From Rusavskia elegans (Eukaryota; Ascomycota; Lecanoromycetes; Teloschistales; Teloschistaceae), in NCBI GenBank assembly GCA_011316305.1, contig SAUG01000029.1, positions 310,001 to 374,000 on the forward strand: DNA of 64,000 nucleotides, given 5' to 3'. The notes under the pieces were generated by a model. It was not told where the DNA came from. It did not search any database and was given only the letters and a program-made list of their open reading frames with translations. The stretch's first letter is position 1. Every line of letters starts with the position of its first letter. The position numbers and the translations under genes are program-made. Positions 1 through 11,839 of this stretch are shown piece after piece.

Positions 1-702
1 CACGCAGCGTCGTATTTCAACCATTGACCATTTGTTTCATTATCATACTTGATAACGTCTTTTAGTTGATAGGTAAAAGATTTCGCCCAACTCTTCTCCC
101 AGATCACCGTACGTTCCATTTTGCCACACACAGTGGGAATAGGGAATCCAAACAATCCATTGGGGGACTTTCCTTTTCGATGGAGATCTGCTATCTGAGA
201 CATGAGATGGTCTGGATCAGGAGCTGCAGAAAAGTCCATGTCGTGGAAGTCTCCGAGAAAGAAGTATACTTGTGTTTCACCATTGTCATACTCTCCCCAC
301 CCAGCTGCTTTCGGCACAAGTCCTGGTACTACGGCGTCGATGGCAGATGCAGAATGGAACTCACCCTCGACAAGAGGTCGGGCGCCTTGTCCTGTCGCGC
401 ACTGCAAGGTGCCGACCAGGATCAACAAACGTTGGTTCGAACGGCGAAACGGTGGACCTACCTTTAGGAAATATCTTTTCCGGCTTCCATCTTCCAGAAT
501 GACCGAGATCTTCGCGGTTTTCGTCCAGGCCGATATACCGCAAGACTCCGCCGAAACGATCTTTGTGCCTCTGGGCATCACTTGGAAAATACGTATCAGC
601 TTTGGCCAATCGATAGCTGGCAGCGTGCATACCCTCAACAACGGCCTTGTGGAGGGGAAAGTTCCCCTCAATATCTACTTCCCAACTCGACGAGACTGGC
701 AT
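1..702 (-). CDS. Fructosamine/ketosamine-3-kinase-like protein, 3' end outside window
   Basis: Minus-strand gene with three visible exons, 702-633, 580-462 and 401-1, continuing past the left edge. Intron 1 (632-581) has donor GTATGC and acceptor AAG. Intron 2 (461-402) has donor GTAGGT and acceptor TTGCAG. Both joins keep the frame. The spliced product starts MPVSSSWEVD and shows family landmarks: GTKIVSAESCGISAWTKTAK near residue 27, then YFLKCATGQGARPLVEGEF, then AAGWGEY and DLHRKG. YFLK holds the nucleotide-binding lysine and EGEF the helix glutamate of the fructosamine kinase/APH fold. About 196 residues are visible of a family usually near 300, so the catalytic HGD motif lies outside. 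The family phosphorylates ketosamines on glycated proteins. The start Met at 702 is the only one that splices into this frame. No RIP damage is seen. Family call firm, substrate inferred. Confidence 0.85.
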
Positions 703-1422
703 CTTTGACGGCAGGTAAGGTCAGAACTGACACCACCAGTAGTCGAGGGTGCAGGAAGTTTTCGAGCACTCCAGCCTGCCTTAGGCAATACGAAAAACAA
801 TCCACTTGATTTCAGTACAACATCCTCATCTCACCTGCTGTCATGTACATCGAGGAATCGATATAAAGGATGAGCGTAGCACTTCGGATGGGCCGCGTGG
901 TAGTGTTGTCCCTGGGTATCCGCAGATTTCTGGCACCCAGTCACTTACGTGTATCTGGCAAGGTTCGCCGCCACAAGTGGTAACATTTGGCGATGATCCG
1001 TGTGGTTTCTGCGGGAAAACGTCGTGTAGGTCGAAAACGATTGAGGGGTAAGCTCGGGCAAGATAACAGACAAAAGCTTGTCATTGATAGGTTGGAAACT
1101 GTTTGTTGGTGCTGACCAACAAGTTTGAAACCTGCAACAGCTGTAACTGCACTCCAGGCTGTCGGCGGTAGCAACTGCTTCAGCATGTAGCATCCCAAGT
1201 CCGACAGCAGAGTTCCCGAAAGATCTAACCACGTTTTTAAGCTATAGTCCAAGTCCGAAACGTACAATGCTAGCGAAGGCAGGGCAACATCATCGCTAAC
1301 TCCACTGCTAAATATGCCTCTTGAACCTCTCAAACATTTATTGTAGCTTGTCGTGATCGAAAGGGTCGAACTTACAGAAGTATTTCACTAGCACTGTTGT
1401 ACAGTCCATCCTCTGAACATGG
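703..1422. other. Divergent intergenic region
   Basis: About 720 bp between the minus-strand kinase start and the plus-strand NLR-type gene, so it should hold both promoters. An open frame on the minus strand at 941-1333 has no recognisable domain and no splice partner, and I do not call it a gene. The first exon of the NLR-type gene may lie here, because no ATG in its frame precedes its hydrolase domain. CA and TG are common, so RIP is not evident. Confidence 0.5.
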
Positions 1423-1866
1423 TTGGTGGTGGATTCCAGTCCCAACAGTGTATACAGCTACGAACTAATACATCTGTCTTCAAAGTTCTCGAAACCCTTC
1501 AATTTCCGAAGGAAAAGCGGTGATGATAGGCGTCAGTCAAGGTTTCAGCGGACGATATCCCAGTCTTCGCAGTCTCGTAGTCCTAACCCGAGCCCTTCCA
1601 ACCTCTCCAACCCGATTCAAGAGGACAATGCCCAATCCATAACTTCAATCTCTCAGACGCCTCACTACTCATACTTTCCGAATACCAGCGATCACTCTCG
1701 CAAGAATAGCGAAGCCACGCCAGGAGCTCTTGGTCTAGATATCATCTATACACCTGAACACGGCTACAAGGTCGACATCGTCTTTATACATGGTCTTGGA
1801 GGGGCCAGTCGGAGGACGTGGTCCAAGAACGAAGACCCGGAATTGTTTTGGCCAATGAAATTCCTA

Positions 1867-1871
1867 CCCCC
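1867..1871 (+). other. Frameshift in C5 run, hydrolase domain
   Basis: Upstream of the run the hydrolase reads in one frame (..PELFWPMKFLP). Downstream the family sequence resumes in another frame (ETDVCQTRILTF.. SVLDFAKDLL). Adding one C to the run would restore continuity. No GT..AG pair of suitable size can bridge the break. Homopolymer miscall is the main alternative. Confidence 0.7.
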
Positions 1872-4233
1872 GAAACCGATGTTTGTCAAACCCGGATACT
1901 CACCTTTCAATTTTCGTACCTCTCGGTTAATATCAGCACATCAGTACTGGACTTTGCCAAAGACCTACTCTTTGATCTCAAGTATGCGAAGGACGAACAC
2001 AACAGAGATCTCAACATAGGAGATGTGAGTTGAAGCCTACCTCTTGACATGAGATGTAACTGATAGGGATTGAGGTTCCTTTAGTATTTGTGGTTCACAG
2101 CATGGGAGGACTCATAATCAAGGAGGTGGAGATATCCACTGAGCGAATTGTGCTGTACTAACAACCATAGGCATATATGCAAGGCCAGAACGATCCTAAC
2201 TATGAAGCTATTATCAAGGCTATTTCCGCAATCACATTTCTCGCAACTCCGCATCGTGGTACGAACTTGGCCGATTTATTGGACCGGATCTTGCGTTCAG
2301 CCTTTCTGACCAACTCGAAACTTTACGTGTCGGAGCTTGCGAAGAACTCATTCACTTTGCAAAAACTCAACGAACAATTCCGTCACATTGCACCAAGACT
2401 GGAAATCGTCTCGTTCTATGAGACTCAATCCACTTCAATCGGCCTGAAGAATGCTCGGGTCGTAAGCAGATCATTAACTCAAGCCTCGATAGATTCACAC
2501 TGATGACATCAAGATGATACTTGAGAAGGAGTCGTCCGTCCTTGGGTACCCAGGGGAGACCTCCAAAGCGTTGAATGCAGACCACCATAACGTCTGCAAG
2601 TTCGACAGCCCCAAGGATCCCAATTACATTACAGTGAGAAACGCTCTTGGATCGATCGTCGGTAAAATCATCTCCACGAGCAGCTCGAACAAGCCGCTTC
2701 CTCCGAAACGGAAGGAGTCGAGTGATCTGAAGACATTGCTGGCCATTACGGAAGTACCTGATGTAGACTACATATTTTTTCGGGATCAATGGGCACAAGG
2801 CACCTGCGACTGGGTGCTTAAAGAGGATCGCTATCTCGTATGGTCAAATGCGCAAGATTATTCACGAACTCTGCTTTGGCTAAACGGTGGAGCCGCAACC
2901 GGCAAGTCAGTACTGGCTTCGTTCATCATCAACAACTTAGTGGAACAAGGGTTATCTTGCCAATATTTCTTCGTGAGGTTTGGTCACCGAGGAAAACGAA
3001 GTTTGAGCTTACTTCTGCGCTCAATTGCTTACCAAGTAGCACGGCATATGCCAGAGTTCATGGAACAGGTCTTGCAGCTTGTGGATGAAGCCATTGACTT
3101 TGCAACAGCGGACCCGAGGACACTTTGGGAACGCATATACAAATCTGTACTTTTCAATTTGAAGCCGGTTCGAACTTTGTATTGGATTATCGATGGTCTT
3201 GATGAGGCAGATGATCCTCGAGCACTTGTCAGGTTACTGTCGGACATCTCTTTGTCGTCCATACCAATTCGAGTGTTGCTTCTGGGCAGAAAAACCAATG
3301 AGACTGTGGACGTCTTCCAAAGGCTCCCACGGGCGACGAACCTTGGTACCATAAGCGTCGAGGGTCACCTGGAAGATATGCGCAGTTATATTAGCCAAGA
3401 ACTACGTATGTCTGGCAACGTTGAGTTTGCAGAGAGTGTCGTTGAACGTGTAGTGAGAGGAGCGCAGAATAATTTCCTTGTAAGTAGTGAGAAGGTGCGT
3501 GGAGTTCCGTCCACCAATACTGATTTTTTAGTGGGTCCACTTTGCTGTTCAAAGCTTGAACCTGTGCCATACAGAGGCTGATGTCGAGCTCGCGCTTCAA
3601 AAGTTACCGGTCGGCATGGAGGCAATATATGATCGCATGGCATCGACGATTGCCCAGAATCCTTCCACAACAGATAGGGCTTTGGCATTGACTCTCCTGC
3701 AGTGTGCAACTATCTCACTACGTGTCCTGACAGTTGCAGAGCTAGCACAAGCACTACGGGAGGATACGTACACAATGCTGGATCTCCAGCGGTCAATTGC
3801 GGAATTGTGTGGTGGCTTCGTTGTCATCGATAATGGTGGTAATGTTGCCATGGCCCATCAGACTGCTCGTGAGTACTTGCTGAACAGTAACGACCGCCCA
3901 TTTCATGTCGACAAGGCTGCCGCACACAAGCAAATGTTCGAAAATTGCATGCGTAGTCTTATGACCGTCGGTCTTCGTGCGAGGGTGAAAGATAACAGGC
4001 AACCCGAATTTCTCGAATACGCTGCAACTTCGTGGTCTTTGCATCTCATGCTGACGCCACCCGATTGTGCTCAGACAGCTGAAACCCTCAGCAAGTTCCT
4101 GGGTGGTTATTGGGTTTTGATATGGATCCAATTCTTGGCGACACATCAACAGCTGGGCGTGCTCGTTGAAGCATCGAAACATCTCTCGAGATATTATGCC
4201 CAGAGAAAGCAGTTTGATGCAGGACGGAGTGGA

Positions 4234-4236
4234 TAA
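4234..4236 (+). other. In-frame TAA between NACHT/winged-helix and WD40 regions
   Basis: Family sequence continues in the same frame on both sides: RYYAQRKQFDAGRSG before the stop and DRWAEDLVKVVGKFG after it. CAA to TAA is the classic RIP nonsense change. Any intron that removed the stop would delete conserved residues or be under 30 bp. If translated, the product would lack all WD40 repeats. Confidence 0.75.
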
Positions 4237-6609
4237 GATCATCTCGTCTTAAAGCAGGAATCTGTCGACAGATGGGCTGAAGATCTCGTAAAGGTGGTTG
4301 GAAAATTTGGCACGGTCTTGCGAGGGAATCCCGAGGCGATTTACAAACTCATCCCCCCTTTCTGTCCCCAAAGCTCGGCAATTTACCAACAGTTTGGAAG
4401 GACGAAAGATCAAAGCCTCGTAGTATCTGGTCTGTCGGGGCAAAATTGGGATGACTCGATCGCACGCATGTCCTTTGGACCTGGTACCTACGCTTCATCC
4501 ATCTCGGCCGCAGGCTCTCACATCGCTATCCTTGTCTCGTCAGGAAGAGTCATCCTTTACGACTCCTCAACTTTTGAGGAGGCGACTGCCAGTCCATTCA
4601 AGCACGGCGAGCGCGTGTACAGGATGGAGCTGAGTAGCAATGGGACACTGCTTGCTACTTACGGCTACCTTACGACAAAGATCTGGGAGACTTCCACAGG
4701 ACTGTGTACACTTTCGGTGCCCAATGTTGAGTCACCGCCACGTCCGCTTGTCATGCTTTTCACGAAGAACAATACGATGCTGCTGGTGGGCACAGACGAC
4801 AGACGTATCAGATCACTCGACCTTAGTCAAAATCCTTCAACGTGGCAGCTTACAGCAGAGCTCGAGGAACCAGAACTTGAGGGGCATTTCTTGAACTCCT
4901 CAAATCACATGGCACTGACTAGTGACGGAAGGCTGATTGCTGTAGCCTATCGAGGCCATCCGCTTTCAGCATGGGAAATCGACGGGCCAGTGCACATTGG
5001 TCATTGCTGGCGGACAAGAGAGGAGGTTGCTAGAGGTGAAGTGATCGAAGCTGTCTGGCACCCGCATCGTCTGGAAGTCTTGGGTCTTTACATTGAAGGA
5101 GTGGTGTTCAAATGGCGCCCCTATGACGACGAGACTGATGAACTTGCTACCGGCGCATCTCGATTGGCTATCAGCAGAGACGGTAACTTGTTCGCCATTG
5201 GTGATGTTCGAGGAACTGTAAAGGTCTATACTACAGCTGAATTCGGTCTTTTGTACCGCTTAGCCTCGGAAGACACTGTTCTCAGTCTGACATTCAGTCC
5301 CGATCTGCACCGTTCTTACGATGTTAGAGGCAATCATGGCAATGCCTGGGAGCCGAATGCTTTGATTAGATTTTCAGAGCAGAGATCCACAGGTGGGAGG
5401 ATCGAAAGTGAGACGGAAAGTCTTCCTCGGAATTCCACAGCATCCGAAAGCTGGACTGGGAGAATTGACACTATCACGGCCCTTGCAGGCTCGCCCGTTG
5501 GTCGTCTTTATTGCTGTGGTACGGAACAAGGAGTCGTCCATCTACACGACACAAAGCGAGGGAAGCTTGCCGACATATACGCTTCCAAGAGCTTCTTCAG
5601 CATTGAGCAACTGACTTGGAGTCAAGACGGTCGGTATTTGTGCTTCTCTGACTCAAGCAAGAAGGTCATTGTCATGTCAATGGATCCCAGAACTGGAGAT
5701 ATAGACCCAGTGGTAGTAAAAGGCGCCGAAATCACGATGAAGAACGTGACCGATGGGCCTATCCTACAGCTACTATTTCATCCCGATTCGAGCAAGCTCT
5801 TAGTCCATTCTTCGTCGACGATCATAACTATTTTAATAGCGGATTTCTCATCGATTCAGTCACTGGAGTTGCATACATCTCAACATCGATGGATCATACA
5901 TCCCCAGGATCCTGCCCTGATCATCGATATTGGACCAAGTTCTATCCGCATCCTGGACTGGGACCTAGCCGAACGTCAGGTCTACAACTTCCAGTACTCA
6001 CAAACCCCGTTACGCGTGGAAGGCTCTGCAGACCCAGTCAATACGGTCGACAGAGTCCTCGTCACCACGGACAAAAGACATTTATTGGCACAAATATCCC
6101 TCTCCAACGCAAAATCGAAAGAAAAGGCTTTCCTCTACTTCAGAACCCCCTCATGCTCCACACCCATTGCAGCATCACCGGTCGTCGACCCAGAGAGGGG
6201 CACAGATACAATTACCCCATTCATGTTACCCATAAGCTTGTCCTCCCAGGTGGTCTTTTCTCTCTCCTTCCTTTCCCAAAACAATCTCATCTTTCTTTCC
6301 AGAGACTTTTCAGTGTGCTCTCGACGCCTCGCACTTCCTTCTGACCCAGTGGCAACTTCCGCTATTCCAACCACTTCTCCTAACAGCGCTGCTCCAGCCA
6401 TGACAGAAATCAAGGGAACTTCGAACAATCGTCAGAAAAGTGAGGAAAACAATATTGGAAAAGAGCTTCTCAAGCTTCTTTTCTCGCTGCCTGGAGATTG
6501 GATCAGTAGAGATTGTTTGGCTTTATGCGCCGTATGGGGTGTTGAGAGGTCTGTGCTGTGTCCAAGGAATGGAGAAGTTGCCATTGTTGGATGTTCTTCT
6601 TTGATTTAA

Positions 6610-6874
6610 TTGCTGGCACCACTGATTTTGATCCAAAGAGTCGGGGTGAGCCGTAGCTACCACCGAATGAATGACTAGCACTTGAATCCGTTCTGAAGGA
6701 GATTTCACTGGGTGGTAAACATTTCAATTAAGGTCTTCGAAATTCGGGTGCGATGGCCCAGCCCATTAGGCCTCCCTCTATTGGTTACCAATAGTCAAAG
6801 AATTCATATCTATGTTTGTCACTTTGCCTGGACCTTTGGCTATGGCGGTCGGTCACTCCGTTCGCGAAGGTAGT
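6610..6874. other. 3' flank of NLR-type gene
   Basis: Normal-composition sequence between the NLR-type stop codon and the target duplication of the first retrotransposon. It should contain the gene's 3' UTR and polyadenylation site. No gene is seen. Confidence 0.5.
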
Positions 6875-6879
6875 AGAAA

Positions 6880-7097
6880 TGTGAGCATGTAGGCAGCAGC
6901 ATGTAGGTGGATGATTGTCGCTATGGAGAAGAGTTCTATGGAGAAGGAGGTAAAGGAAAAGTAGGATTCGCCAAGACAACGCTAAGCCTATTTAGATATA
7001 ATCAGAGGCTTCCCGTTATTAATAATCGAACACTATTAGTTAATATATTTCTAGCTAGATTATATCTCTACTATAATAATCTCTATATAGATTTTTA
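6880..7097 (+). repeat. 5' LTR of the first Copia-type element
   Basis: It aligns along its length with 19208-19426. Almost every difference in the outer half is G or C here against A or T in the other copy. The outer part, to about 7000, keeps CA and TG; the inner part is RIPped. Confidence 0.85.
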
Positions 7098-8565
7098 TTT
7101 CTTTTTAAAATTATAACGATATATATAATAAAATTATTTCTATGAAATAACTTTATATACTTTTAGAAATTCTATTTTCTATATAAATTAAACTAGTACT
7201 AATTAAATTATAGGCGCTAGTAGTACTAGAATTATTAAAATTAAAATTATAATTTAATAATTTATTTAAAAATATATTTTATTTTAGAATTTTAAAAGTC
7301 TATTAAACGAGTTATAATATAATATAGATAGAGTTTTTATAAAACTATTTACTAGAATCGTTTCGAAAATTATATATATAATATTAATATTCTTATTTCT
7401 AATATTCTAGCGGAACTAATAGCGGTAAATATTTATATAGCGGAACTTTAAAATAAACTATAAATTGATTCTAAAAATATAGATTATCTATATATTATCT
7501 ATTTAAATATTCAATTTTTATCTAGAATTTAATAAAATTTCTTTAAAATCTCTATTTTACTAAATAAATTTCTTTCTAGTTACTATAGTAGTAAATAATT
7601 CGATTTTTATAAAGTTTAATATAATCGTCTTCCATTTAGAAACTTTTTAATCGATAAAACTATCGAATAATTCAAAGTAGTATTTCTAGAAACTATAGCG
7701 AATATCTAGATTATCAGCGAATAATATATCTAACAAAATAATAAATATAATATTTAAATCAGTTATTTTTACGTTATATATAATTGAATAGATTTTCGTA
7801 TATTCGAAATACTATATGGTATTAATTACTACTATATAATAATATTTCCAAAGATTTTATAAAAATTCTAAAAATTTTAATACTATAAATAAAATATCTA
7901 CTCGTATTTAAATTACAATAAAGTTAATTATACTAATGACTAACTAATAAACTAGTAATTACTATAGTTTTATCTAATCGGATTTCTTTCTAAAAATCGT
8001 AATAGAAACTAACGGTATATTAGATATATTATTGGAAAAATCAATAAAGTATTTCTTTATAATTTTATTAATATATAGATTTTTATATATATAAAACCGA
8101 CAAACTTCTCTGCTATATATTATTTTATATTATCTAAAAAGCTTTATCTAAAATTTTTTAATAAATCTTTTATATTTTACTTTATATATAATAGCGGTTA
8201 TATCTATAAAGAAAATACGTAGTATATATTAAATAATAAATTAATATTCGATACTAGAAACAGTCTAGAAATTTCTTTCGATAAAACTTTTTAAAAGATA
8301 TTAATATTATAAAGCAAGCGATTATTTAAAACCGTATAGTATCTAAAATAAATATAGTAAAACGAATATTTATTCTATTTATCTATAAAAAGTTTTAATA
8401 TATATCGGTCTATTATTTTTATTATTAGCGAAAACGTTAATTATATTATATTAATAAATCTCGAAACCGAAAATATAATTATTATTATTAGCGATTAGAA
8501 AATATAAATTATTAATATTTTTTTATATTTATTCGCCGCAGTATTTTATAAATTACTTCTAGTAT

Positions 8566-8690
8566 AGATAGTCTGGCTATTTCGAGTCGAGTTTCTATCG
8601 AACCGTCGGGAACTCGACCCGATTTTAGTAGATTAAATCGGTTCGACTTACTAAATAGTCGGATTCGGATTAAACTCGGATTAAATAGAG
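8566..8690. repeat. Fragment of the CTAGACTGGCC repeat family
   Basis: Begins with an AGTCTGGC end followed by clustered TCGGGT/ACCCGA-type words, such as the stretch AACTCGACCCG. The same word cluster recurs at 11.1, 13.1, 18.5, 21.1, 26.4 and 30.6 kb. No second end is found, so it is a partial copy. Confidence 0.5.
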
Positions 8691-9585
8691 ATATCCGCTA
8701 AAACTTTAATATATATAATAAATCGATAAATATATTATATTTTTATCTTTATTATAAATAATATATTAAATTAATATATTTAATTTAAATAATACCCTTT
8801 TAGCTAGCGTAGTTAATTAATTAGAATTTTTTTTAATAATTTATATTTAAATATCTATATAGTTAAAAGTATCGTTTTATTAATTTTTATTACTTTATTA
8901 AAAAATACTTTCTTCCAAATTTTCTTTATTTAAAGAACTTTAATTTCGGTAGTAATAGCCTCGAAGAAATTGTCTATAAATAGATATTTTAATATATTCT
9001 ATCTATACCTTAGTTTTTATAGAAATTAATTCTAATAATATTTTATATCTAATAGAAAAAAATATATTTCTATAATATCGGCGAGTTTTATTTATAAAGT
9101 AATCAATTAGTAATATATATATCAAAGGCTATATAAAATATCTTTAATTTTTTATCGATTAATTTCTATAATAATATTTTATACGCTTTATTTTTTCATT
9201 TTATTTTTTTATTATCTTATTTTATTTAGTTATTTTTCGGTAGTATAGTACCGTTTCAGAAATAATATTATCTTTTTTTACTTTACGATAAAATTTAAAC
9301 TTTTTAGATTTAGATATTATTTACTCGACGATATTATAGAAATTATTTTTACTTTTAAAATATATAGCGTTTAAATTATTGATAGTTCTAGTTACTATTC
9401 TATTATCTAAATTTTATAAAATATTATTGAATCTAACGGTAAACGAATTATAATCTTTTATAGTAAAAAGATTTAGAGATTGTAGAAAGAAATATTTTTT
9501 TTCTTTACTTTTATTATTTAGTTTTTCTATAGATTACTTTTATTTTTACTCCGCGGGTTTATAAATAATAACTATTTTATCTTCG

Positions 9586-9612
9586 CTACTACTACTACTA
9601 CTACTACTACTA
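9586..9612 (+). repeat. (CTA)9 microsatellite
   Basis: Nine perfect CTA units inside the RIPped retrotransposon. Confidence 0.9.
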
Positions 9613-9908
9613 TTTAGAATTTTTTTTTTTGGAAAATCTATATATTAAATATCGAGTATATTATAGATAAATAGCTTTCTTTTCAATTAAACTATACTAA
9701 TTTTTCTAGAAAAATAGAACTAGATTTTGTCGAATGAAATATTACGGATTATAGTTAATTCTCGCTAGCTAGAAATCTAGATTTAATAGATATTAATACT
9801 TTTATATTCGACTAGAAAACTAGTTAAAATTCTAGAAAAAAGTTTATTTTAAACGGAATTTGAATTTTAATATATAGATTTTATATCTATATATACGTAA
9901 ATAGTTGA

Positions 9909-10263
9909 ACCTCGGAACGGATTAAATTGGATCGGGTTCTAGAATCTCTGACCCGATCCGAACCGGGTTAGGATATAAACGAGTTGGGATGTAAACGGGT
10001 TTTCGCGGGATTTTTCCGATTAAAAAACGAATTAATTAATTCCCGGGCTAATATAGACGCCAAATTAGCGTATATATACTTCACTAGTATTTCTATATAT
10101 AAAAAAGCTTGAACTTATATATACGCTAATTTAGCGCCTATATTTAATGAATATAAATCAATTTAAAAAACTACTATTTTTAGTAAATCTCGATCCGAAC
10201 CCGACCCGTTTCGATTCGGGTCGGATTCGGGTCGGGAATTTCTCTATCCCGTTCCGAGATGTA
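9909..10263. mobile_element. Small TIR element (MITE-like), 355 bp
   Basis: The ends share CTCGGAACGG and its reverse complement CCGTTCCGAG. The direct repeat TAAATAGTTGA lies on both sides, at 9898-9908 and 10264-10274. It is richer in GC than the surrounding RIPped DNA and holds repeated TCGGGTCGGATT words. No coding capacity is seen. The superfamily is not assigned; the duplication is longer than the usual 8 bp of hAT elements and may include chance matches. Confidence 0.6.
10052..10142. repeat. Hairpin/palindromic insert
   Basis: A perfect 17 bp inverted repeat (10062-10078 and 10116-10132, core AAATTAGCGTATATATA) extends to 27 bp per arm with two RIP-type mismatches. The loop is 37 bp. 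It lies inside the TIR element at 9909-10263 and may be a separate foldback insertion. Confidence 0.7.
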
Positions 10264-11082
10264 TAAATAGTTGAGATAAAAACGATTATCTATAATAATT
10301 TTATAAACAGTCTTCTATCCGAATTTCTTTTTAAAAATATAAATTATTATTATAGCGGCGGTTTTAACAATTTAAATAAAGAGATAATAGTTAATATCTT
10401 TATTTTAATAATAAAAATATTATCTAAACGTTCCGAATATCTATTTTATTTAAAGATCGCCGGCGCTGAAGCTTTTTAAATAATATCTAACTCTATTAGA
10501 AAATCTTTAAATTTTTATTTAATAGCGCTTTTTTTTTATCCGATTTAAAAAAGATAACTTGATAATTGTAGCGCGTTTCGATAATTTTATTTATTTTTAT
10601 ATTATAGTAAACCGTCTCGTCTTTAGTACGATATATAAATACTATATAGAAATCCGGTTTAGCGTAGACAATATATATAACCTATTCGTATTTATTAAAA
10701 CTAATTAGTCGAAGAATAAAATCGTAGATAATATAATAAAAAACTTTATACGAATTTTCTAACTTATAATATAAGCGATAAATTAATAAATATACTTTAA
10801 ATTTAATATAGATATTATATTTATTCGTTATAGATTTTTCAATATTATCAATAATTTTTATTTTTTTTAACTATTTGTAAAAGATACTTTATAGTTTTAT
10901 TATTAATATAAATAAATAGATTATATTATTAGTATATTGTATTAGATTTAATTATTGATATAGTATATATTACTAATATTATATCTCTATATTTAGTTAT
11001 ATTATCTTCGAAAAGATAATAACTTCTAGCTCATTTATATATAAAGATTATTTAACCTATTTATTATATACAGCGGTTCTCG

Positions 11083-11839
11083 CTAGACTGATCGTCGGAT
11101 CGGATTTCGAACCCGGATTAGCTAATCCGATCCGCTAAAACTAGATTTTAGCGCTAAACTCTAGTATAAAAGTATAAAGTTAATATAACTTTTATACGAA
11201 TTTACTAAAACAATTCTAATTAATTAACCAAGTTAATTAGAAAGTCTATAGTAAAACTAAATATATTATCTGAAAATATTATTTTTATTTTATTAAAATA
11301 ATATTATATTAATTATATAATATAATCGGGTCGGATTCGGATCGGATTACTAAAATCGGGTCGGATATCCGACAGTTCGATAGTAGACTGGCCGTCGGAT
11401 CGGGTTTCGAACCCGGATTAACTAATCCGATCCGACCCGAATTAGATTAGAAAATTCTATAGTTCGATCCGATTCGAATTTCGGATCGGATTATATAATC
11501 CGACCCGATTTAATTAATCTATTAAACCTTTATAATTTATATAACTCTAATATAAAAGTTATATAAATTATTTAAAAAAATTCTAATTAATTAACAACGC
11601 TAGCTAGAAGGGCTTAAGTAAAATTAAATATATTAATTTAATATATTATTTATAATAGAAATTAAAATATAATATATATATAGATTTATTATATATATTA
11701 AAGGTTTAACGGGTATTCGAATTTAATCCGGATTTAATCCGGATCTAACCGTTTAGTAAATCGAACCGGTTCGACCTGCTAAAATCAAATCGGGTTTCCG
11801 ATAATTCGACGGGAATCCGACCCGAATCGGTCAGTCTAG
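11083..11839. mobile_element. Two head-to-tail copies of the CTAGACTGGCC element family
   Basis: A first copy starts at 11083 (CTAGACTGATCGTCGGATCG) and runs to about 11383 without its end. A second starts at 11384 (TAGACTGGCCGTCGG) and ends at 11839 with CGGTCAGTCTAG, giving roughly 456 bp with short inverted ends. Both carry clusters of GGGTCGGATTCGG-type words near each end and an AT-rich middle. No frame is open. This is probably a non-autonomous DNA element. Confidence 0.55.

Larger units (their letters stand above)
1423..6609 (+). pseudogene. STAND/NLR-type gene: alpha/beta hydrolase - NACHT - WD40, with two disabling lesions
   Basis: Exons ..-2024, 2075-2125, 2171-2461, 2514-3479 and 3532-6609; introns 2025-2074, 2126-2170 (perfect TACTAAC branch site), 2462-2513 and 3480-3531, all phase 0. 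An undamaged product would be about 1660 residues. In order: a Ser/Pro-rich leader; a PGAP1/DUF676-like esterase with FIHGLGG (1783-1803), nucleophile elbow HSMGG (2096-2110), TPHRGTNLA and ADHHNVCKF; a NACHT domain with Walker A GGAATGKS (2886-2909) and Walker B WIIDGLDE (3183-3206); a winged-helix segment; and about 780 residues of WD40-like blades ending in LFSLPGDWISRD. Fungal proteins of this architecture are thought to act as intracellular non-self sensors. Lesions: a reading-frame break at the C run 1867-1871 and an in-frame TAA at 4234-4236. The true start is not resolved; 1423 is only the open-frame edge (codon TTG). Pseudogene is favoured, but sequencing error at the C run is possible. 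Confidence 0.85.

Noticed and set aside
202..708. Long plus-strand open frames over the kinase gene
   Set aside because: Antisense shadows of the spliced minus-strand gene, whose protein motifs are clear.
941..1333. 130-codon minus-strand open frame between the kinase and the NLR-type gene
   Set aside because: No recognisable domain and no plausible splice partner; it lies in the shared promoter region.
4294..6609. WD40 part as a separate gene starting at 4294
   Set aside because: The codon there is GTG, and conserved family sequence continues in frame upstream across the TAA, so it is the C-terminal part of one broken gene.
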